A stretch of 36,663 bases of DNA from Cyclobacteriaceae bacterium (GTDB lineage Bacteria; Bacteroidota; Bacteroidia; Cytophagales; Cyclobacteriaceae), in NCBI GenBank assembly GCA_025455465.1, contig JALOMI010000002.1:1-36663 (forward strand). The letters run 5' to 3'. The notes under the pieces are model-generated. The model did no database searches, was not told the origin of the DNA, and saw only the letters and a list, made by a program, of their open reading frames with translations. This document shows positions 32,179-36,663 of this stretch, piece by piece (position 1 is the first letter of the stretch; every line of letters begins with the position of its first letter). The position numbers and the translations under genes are program-made.

Positions 32179-34248
32179 TCAAAAAGAAAGTTTCACTTTC
32201 AGGCCGCCATAAAAACTTCGGCCGGCAGCGGCATTGTAGTAACGACCGCCAACGGCATTGAGATCGTTGCCCAGGCTGTAGGTCTGGTCCAGCAGATTTT
32301 CTCCACCGGCATACACTTCAAATCGCTGATGCTGATAACCGATACGAAAGCCGGGCAGCAGGTAGGCATCGGCATAAACGGTGTTGGCATCATTCAGCGG
32401 CAGCTTATCGGTATACAGGCAGGTGGCACGAAGGTATAATCCAGGGCGGGTAAGCACATCGACACCTCCGCTGAAAATATGAGCCGGTGTACCGGTGAGT
32501 TCATTGCCGGAAAAGTCCTGCTGCCCTTTGATGTAGTTTCCGAAACGGTAATGATTATAGCCGTAGCTCGTCCACACTGTGATTGATTTCAATAGGCTGC
32601 CTTGTGTGAAATCCTTCTTGTAAGTAATTGCAGCCTCCAGTCCGTTTTGATTGGTGTTGCCGGCATTTTCAAAATACTCTCCGCCATCGGGCTCCCGCCT
32701 GATGACAATGGTTTCCTCCAGTTGGAAAGCATAGCCGGTCAACTCAACCGTCAGCTGATTATTCAACAGCCTGCTCCGCAAACCCAGCTCATAATTATTG
32801 CCTGTTTCCGGTTGCAGGTTTTTGTTGAACACTCCGTTGGAAGCATTGATTTCTGCCAATGTAGGCGGAGAAAAACCACGGCTGTAGCTGGAGAATATCA
32901 CCAGGCTGTTTGATGCGTTCCACAGCAATGCCAGTCGAGGCATAATCTCGGGGTCATAGTTAATTTCTTCTTCCGGAGTGCTCACATCGGATAGCCGTTG
33001 AAAATTCAGATGCTGCCGGTTAAAGCTGAGTCCTCCGGTTGCACTCCATCGTTTCCAGCTGATTTCTCCTTGTCCGAATAAAGAGTATATGAAAACAGAA
33101 GATTCATCATCAGCGAGCAAAGCCCCTTCCTTACCACCTATATTTTGATAGGATTTGGTCGGTAGAAAGCCCCATTGAAATTCACCTCCGCCCAACAGCG
33201 TTAAGCGAGCTTCACCCAGTTGAGAATTTAATGTTGTCACTGAACGGGCACCCAGACTTTGTTCATTGCGATGGTCATAATTGCGGATGGCAGCATTCTT
33301 AAAGTTCACCTGGTTGCCGTACACACTGGTTCGGTTTGAAAGGTTTTTGCTGAAGGTGTACTCATGGGCAACACCCATGTAGAAGGATCGGAGCGAAACG
33401 TAGGCGTTCTGCTCTACGGCACCAGGCAACGTTGGTGTTGCCGGACGCGCCTGCCGGGGGTTGCTTTCAAATTCTGCCAGGTTTAATCCTCCGGGTGTTT
33501 GATAGAAGAGGTCGCTGTAAAAAATAAATGTCTCAAGAAGTTGATTATCGTCCAGTTCAAAACGGAAGACACTGTTGAACATATCGCGGCTCATCCGGGT
33601 GTGATCGCGGTAGCCATCAGCCTGCTGATGAAGGTACTGCACCTGGTGGGATGACTGCCTGCCGGCCTCTTCATAACTCAGATTCCACAAACCACTTCCA
33701 AAGGAACCGAACTGAAGTCCGGCTTTGAGCAAATGACCGGTGGTGATGGTTGGACTGGCCAGCAGCAATGCACCTCCGGTTCCGGCACCGTACAGGCTGG
33801 ACCCCGGTCCCTTTACAATTTCAGCGCTGCCGATAACGGCCGGGTCGAGCTGGTTGAGATAGGTATTGCCGCCCGGGTCGGTTAAGGGGATGTCATTCCA
33901 GTAGACTTTTACGTTACGCACGCCAAACGGAGAGCGGATGGTGCTGCCGCGCACCGACAACCGATAGCTGCCCGGTGATCGTTCTTCCAGCCGTACCCCG
34001 GGCACAGTATTGAAAGCAGGAACGAGGGTAGTCTCATTAAAGCGCTGCAGCTCGTTTACCCGGATGACCCCGATCGAGGCCGGAGTTTTAAAGACCGGGC
34101 GTTTGTATTGGTATGCCTGAACGACCACCTCCTCCAGCTGGCGCGTGGTATCGGCAGCGTTGGTTTCCTGTGCCCAGGCTGCGGAGGGAAAGCCCGGAAC
34201 CATCAGGATTGTCAGCAATAAAAAAAAGAATGTGGCAGGGCGATGCAC
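32179..34248 (-). CDS. TonB-dependent outer-membrane receptor (FecA-like)
   Basis: A beta-barrel importer for ferric chelates or similar ligands. From a GTG at 34248-34246 the protein has 689 residues and a clean signal peptide (HRPATFFFLLLTILMVPGFPSAAWA|Q). After it comes a TonB-box-like stretch 'QLEEVVVQAYQY', then the plug domain ('TVPGVRLEERSPGSYRLSVRG', 'VKGPGSSLYGAGTGGALLL'), then about 22 strands of barrel ending in Phe (GGLKVKLSF). The open frame runs on to a TTG at 34299 with 17 more residues, which would make an unusually long leader, so the start is uncertain. No SusD partner is adjacent, so it is not a SusCD pair. No FecI/FecR-type regulator and no N-terminal signalling domain is seen. 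Confidence 0.9.
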   Translation of the reverse strand: MHRPATFFFLLLTILMVPGFPSAAWAQETNAADTTRQLEEVVVQAYQYKRPVFKTPASIGVIRVNELQRFNETTLVPAFNTVPGVRLEERSPGSYRLSVRGSTIRSPFGVRNVKVYWNDIPLTDPGGNTYLNQLDPAVIGSAEIVKGPGSSLYGAGTGGALLLASPTITTGHLLKAGLQFGSFGSGLWNLSYEEAGRQSSHQVQYLHQQADGYRDHTRMSRDMFNSVFRFELDDNQLLETFIFYSDLFYQTPGGLNLAEFESNPRQARPATPTLPGAVEQNAYVSLRSFYMGVAHEYTFSKNLSNRTSVYGNQVNFKNAAIRNYDHRNEQSLGARSVTTLNSQLGEARLTLLGGGEFQWGFLPTKSYQNIGGKEGALLADDESSVFIYSLFGQGEISWKRWSATGGLSFNRQHLNFQRLSDVSTPEEEINYDPEIMPRLALLWNASNSLVIFSSYSRGFSPPTLAEINASNGVFNKNLQPETGNNYELGLRSRLLNNQLTVELTGYAFQLEETIVIRREPDGGEYFENAGNTNQNGLEAAITYKKDFTQGSLLKSITVWTSYGYNHYRFGNYIKGQQDFSGNELTGTPAHIFSGGVDVLTRPGLYLRATCLYTDKLPLNDANTVYADAYLLPGFRIGYQHQRFEVYAGGENLLDQTYSLGNDLNAVGGRYYNAAAGRSFYGGLKVKLSF

Positions 34249-34419
34249 CAGATATCCCAGTAAAACGCCCAATAACTTGTATTTCAATCGAATACACAAG
34301 ATTTTCAGGGGATATTGGTAAAAAATGACGACCTTGCGCCCCGCTGAACTAAACGCCCCCGGCTGTCGTTATACCATCGGCCTAAACAAAGGGGAAAATC
34401 ATCATAAACAACAATAAAA

Positions 34420-34659
34420 ATGGGTAGACCACCAGTATTACCGAAGAAGAAAAAAGACGGATTCTACATTGAAATTCGCAATAAAGGCACCAAAGGACCG
34501 GGTACGATAATCATTCGCGATACGTACGAGGCTATGATGCAGGCCGCCCGCATGTACGAGATCACCAAGGATGTATCCATCCTGGGCGAACACCGCAACG
34601 GCAAGCGCGTAGAAGAAGCCAAAAAAAGAAGTTCTTCGAAATCAAAAGTAGGGGCCTAA
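34420..34659 (+). CDS. Small conserved-looking basic protein, function unknown
   Basis: A 79-residue basic protein starting MGRPPVLPKKKKDGFYIEIR and ending in a Ser/Lys-rich tail. The central part (about 13-55) looks folded: GFYIEIRNKGTKGPGTIIIRDTYEAMMQAARMYE, suggesting two strands and a helix. I recall similar short proteins in Cytophagales but cannot name a family. The initiator ATG is preceded by an A-rich stretch, and the stop codon TAA sits in the loop of the terminator hairpin, so the last codons form part of its stem. The high charge suggests nucleic-acid or ribosome binding; that is inference only. Confidence 0.75.
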   Translation: MGRPPVLPKKKKDGFYIEIRNKGTKGPGTIIIRDTYEAMMQAARMYEITKDVSILGEHRNGKRVEEAKKRSSSKSKVGA

Positions 34660-34675
34660 GCCCCTTTCTTTTTTC
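34650..34675 (+). terminator. Rho-independent terminator overlapping the end of the 79-residue gene
   Basis: Stem AGGGGC / GCCCCT with loop CTAA, followed by a T-rich tract (TTCTTTTTTCT). The TAA stop codon is in the loop. Confidence 0.8.
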
Positions 34676-34683
34676 TGCTGGAT

Positions 34684-34691
34684 TACCTTTG
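34684..34691 (+). promoter_or_regulatory. Candidate -7 promoter box for the ENPP-like gene
   Basis: TACCTTTG matches TAnnTTTG exactly and lies 17 bases before the GTG start, implying a leader of about 10 bases. The T-rich terminator tract just upstream would occupy the -33 region. Confidence 0.5.
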
Positions 34692-34708
34692 CCGCAAAAT
34701 TCTGTGGC

Positions 34709-35926
34709 GTGAGATATTTATTACTCAGTTTACTCTATCTGGCATTTTCCCTTTCTGCTTTTGCCAGACAACAGGAGCGCCCTTATGTACTGATGGTTTC
34801 CTTTGATGGTTTTCGTCACGATTATGTGGAGAAATACCAGCTTCCTAATTTTTCTGAATTCATTCGCACAGGCGCTGCCGCTCAGGCACTGATTCCCGCT
34901 TTCCCGAGCAAAACATTTCCGAACCATTATACCCTCGTTACCGGATTGTACCCCGGCAACCACGGATTGGTAGACAATGCATTTTATGACCGTGAGTTGA
35001 ACGTACAATATGGCATGCGCGACCGTGATCGGGTGGAAGATGCTGCCTTTTACGGGGGAATACCACTCTGGCAACTTGCCCAGCAGCAAGGATTAAAATC
35101 AGCCTCTTATTTCTGGGTAGGCTCGGAGGCACCGGTTCAGGGGCAATACCCGAGCTATTACTACCGCTATGAAGAATCTGTTCCTAACCGTGACCGTGTC
35201 GACCAGGTGATTCAATGGCTGAAGTTGCCGCCCGCAGAACGTCCTCATCTGATCACACTGTACTTTTCGCTGGTTGATTCGGAAGGGCATAGCACCGGCA
35301 CGCAATCAGAAAAATTACAGGAGACGTTGATGGAAGCCGATGCTATTCTGGGTTATTTGATGGAGGCTTTGCGAAGTGTCGGCCTTCCGGTTAATGTCAT
35401 TCTTGTTTCTGATCACGGCATGCTTGAATTGGCGCAACAGGAAAAAACATACATCACCTTATCCCGGCTGATGCATGTTAAATCTCCATCTGTGCGCATC
35501 ATCAACGGTGGCACGCAGGTGCACCTGTACACGTCCAACGTGGATTCCCTTTATCAGGCATTGAAAAGATCGGCAGTCAACTTCAGGGTATACCGCAAAA
35601 CAGAACTGCCGAAGTCATGGCATTACCGCCACCAACGCGTTGGGGATATCCTGCTGGTAGCTGAGCCCTATTATTACTTTACAACAGTTGATAAAAATTT
35701 TGGCAACATCAGCTATCCGGTTTTTGGTGTGCACGGCTACGATCCGTATCGTGTACCGGATATGAACGGGATCTTCTATGCAAACGGACCTAATATCAAA
35801 GCAGGGTTATCAGTTACGGCCATTGAGAATGTGCATGTCTATCCTTTCATTGCCCACCTGCTGGGATTGAAAGCGCCAAAGACAGACGGGAACCTGAAAC
35901 TCCTGATGCCTTTATACCGGAAATAA
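34709..35926 (+). CDS. Ectonucleotide pyrophosphatase/phosphodiesterase-like exoenzyme
   Basis: A 405-residue alkaline-phosphatase-superfamily enzyme with a signal peptide (about 1-19, ending SAFA). Metal and nucleophile residues of the NPP family are visible: D33 in MVSFDGFRHDY, the nucleophile T69 in PSKTFPNHYTL, D190 and H194 in SLVDSEGHSTG, and D-H in VSDHGM. The C-terminal 'FGVHGYDPYRVPDMNGIFYANGP' supplies the last His. NPP enzymes hydrolyse nucleotide phosphodiester or lysophospholipid bonds. The start is GTG at 34709 (next ATG falls inside the core). Its stop abuts the ispH stop with no gap, and no terminator is visible between them. Confidence 0.92.
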   Translation: MRYLLLSLLYLAFSLSAFARQQERPYVLMVSFDGFRHDYVEKYQLPNFSEFIRTGAAAQALIPAFPSKTFPNHYTLVTGLYPGNHGLVDNAFYDRELNVQYGMRDRDRVEDAAFYGGIPLWQLAQQQGLKSASYFWVGSEAPVQGQYPSYYYRYEESVPNRDRVDQVIQWLKLPPAERPHLITLYFSLVDSEGHSTGTQSEKLQETLMEADAILGYLMEALRSVGLPVNVILVSDHGMLELAQQEKTYITLSRLMHVKSPSVRIINGGTQVHLYTSNVDSLYQALKRSAVNFRVYRKTELPKSWHYRHQRVGDILLVAEPYYYFTTVDKNFGNISYPVFGVHGYDPYRVPDMNGIFYANGPNIKAGLSVTAIENVHVYPFIAHLLGLKAPKTDGNLKLLMPLYRK

Positions 35927-36663
35927 TCAGGAAAATTCCTCCATCACTTCGTCAACAGATTTTGCCCCCGGGAAATAACTCAGCAACCGGAATAGAACGC
36001 GATCGACAACCGTATCCGGACAGGAAGCTCCGCTGGTAAGAATGATTTTTAAAGGCTCTTTTTTCGGCAGATAATGGTTGTTGATGAGGTGTTGCTTGCG
36101 CGGATAATCGAAGTGATGCAATTCCGTGGCGGATTTAATCTCACTCTCGGCATTGATAAAATAGGTGGGGAATTTTCGCTCACACAGTTCCACAATGTGC
36201 GAGGTATTCGAGCTGTTGTAACCTCCGACCGCGCGTATCAGCAAAATGGTATCGGATGTTGCCTTCCCCGTATTGCTGCACCATCAGGGAGCGAAAATAA
36301 TCAGCGATGCCCTGTGTTTCTGAGGCGAGCATAGTAGTTTGATTGACCACCCCTACACGCTTTAAATGCACATCCGGATCAAAACCCGGAGAATACTTTC
36401 CGGCAAATTCCGTATAAAATTCATCCCGTGATTTTTGGCCGAGCAGATATGCGCCCAGCTTAACGGATTCTGCCATATCACGCACGATAACAGAGGAACC
36501 GGTATGCGCGCTATGCGAAAATGTAGCCCGTGTTTCTTCATGTTTAGGCTTGCCGTGGATGATGATGGTGTACTGATCTTTGCCCAGCTTCTCCGCCCGG
36601 TTCCAGACTTTCTCCACAAAGGGGCAGGTGGTGTTGTATTTCTGAATCTCCACACCCTTGTCG
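35927..36663 (-). pseudogene. ispH: ispH (lytB) remnant: internal deletion with frameshift, 5' end outside window
   Basis: The minus-strand frame from the edge reads 'DKGVEIQKYNTTCPFVEKVWNRAEKLG', typical of IspH (4-hydroxy-3-methylbut-2-enyl diphosphate reductase, last step of the MEP isoprenoid route), and runs to 'NIRYHFADTR' near 36210. The family continues with a D-T-(I/L)-C-Y-A-T-N-D-N-Q segment of about 26-28 residues before 'VGGYNSSNTSHIVELCE'. Here VGGYNSSNTSH follows almost at once, but in another frame, which then runs on through 'LTSGASCPDTVVDRVLF' to the stop at 35927. So about 80 bases, not a multiple of three, are missing. The lost part holds one of the three [4Fe-4S] cysteines. 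The gene cannot make active enzyme as read. It may be a true pseudogene or a sequencing/assembly fault. Confidence 0.85.

Noticed and set aside
36180-36244. Programmed ribosomal frameshift in ispH
   Set aside because: A frameshift alone would not restore the roughly 27 missing residues with the conserved cysteine; a deletion is needed.
1-36663. Defence system, secondary-metabolite cluster, prophage or tRNA-linked island
   Set aside because: No nuclease/defence modules, synthases, phage structural genes, integrases or tRNA genes were recognised; apart from the ORF6N gene and repeats the content is ordinary chromosome.

Overview
The window looks like chromosomal DNA of a Bacteroidota bacterium, most likely of the Cytophagales/Cyclobacteriaceae type. 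The reasons are a mutY-ssb-gldE-gldD block (gliding / type IX secretion lineage), -7 promoter boxes of the TAnnTTTG class, weak Shine-Dalgarno signals, a fecA-like TonB receptor, an S9 dipeptidyl peptidase IV, a VPS10/BNR-repeat exoprotein and a tiny Lys/Arg-rich ribosomal-type ORF ahead of RNase E/G. The assignment is inference from gene content; there is no rRNA or tRNA in the window to confirm it.

Layout. 1-2000: the start of a GNAT acetyltransferase, then a solitary TAXI-type binding protein bracketed by two copies of a hairpin-rich repeat. 2000-11250: mostly minus-strand accessory metabolism (BNR/VPS10 exoprotein, hutF, an ORF6N phage-type regulator, an exported amidohydrolase, a 2H phosphoesterase on the plus strand, a tandem YciI protein and a class V aminotransferase). 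11290-14860: gldD, gldE, ssb and mutY, all on the minus strand. 14955-17890: HU, a TPR protein, a 29-residue basic protein and RNase E/G on the plus strand, ending in a strong terminator. 17950-20520: a PrsW-family membrane protease and three thioredoxin-fold genes on the minus strand. 20517-20839: a divergent intergenic region with one perfect and one near-perfect DnaA box. 20840-29000: a plus-strand run (nitronate monooxygenase-like, VOC, recG, then DinB / PBP4 / GH3 / coiled-coil / N-formylglutamate amidohydrolase-like genes in a tight operon). 29044-34300: DPP IV, fructosamine kinase and a TonB receptor on the minus strand. 34420-35926: a 79-residue protein and an ectonucleotide pyrophosphatase-like exoenzyme. 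35927-36663: a broken, edge-truncated ispH.

How genes work together. gldE/gldD belong to the gliding/T9SS machinery and sit with two DNA-maintenance genes (ssb, mutY). HU, the small basic protein and RNase E/G form a nucleoid/RNA-processing block. PBP4 and the GH3 hexosaminidase-like enzyme point to cell-wall turnover. HutF makes N-formylglutamate, and a candidate enzyme for the next step lies 23 kb away. Several exported enzymes (DPP IV, ENPP-like, amidohydrolase, BNR protein) suggest scavenging of peptides and nucleotides.

Most of the window is ordinary core genome, and I do not see a clear new defence, secretion or biosynthetic system. The points most worth a second look are the ispH deletion, the repeat-bracketed TAXI gene, the possible replication origin around 20.65-20.73 kb, and the small basic ORF plus hairpin leader in front of RNase E/G.
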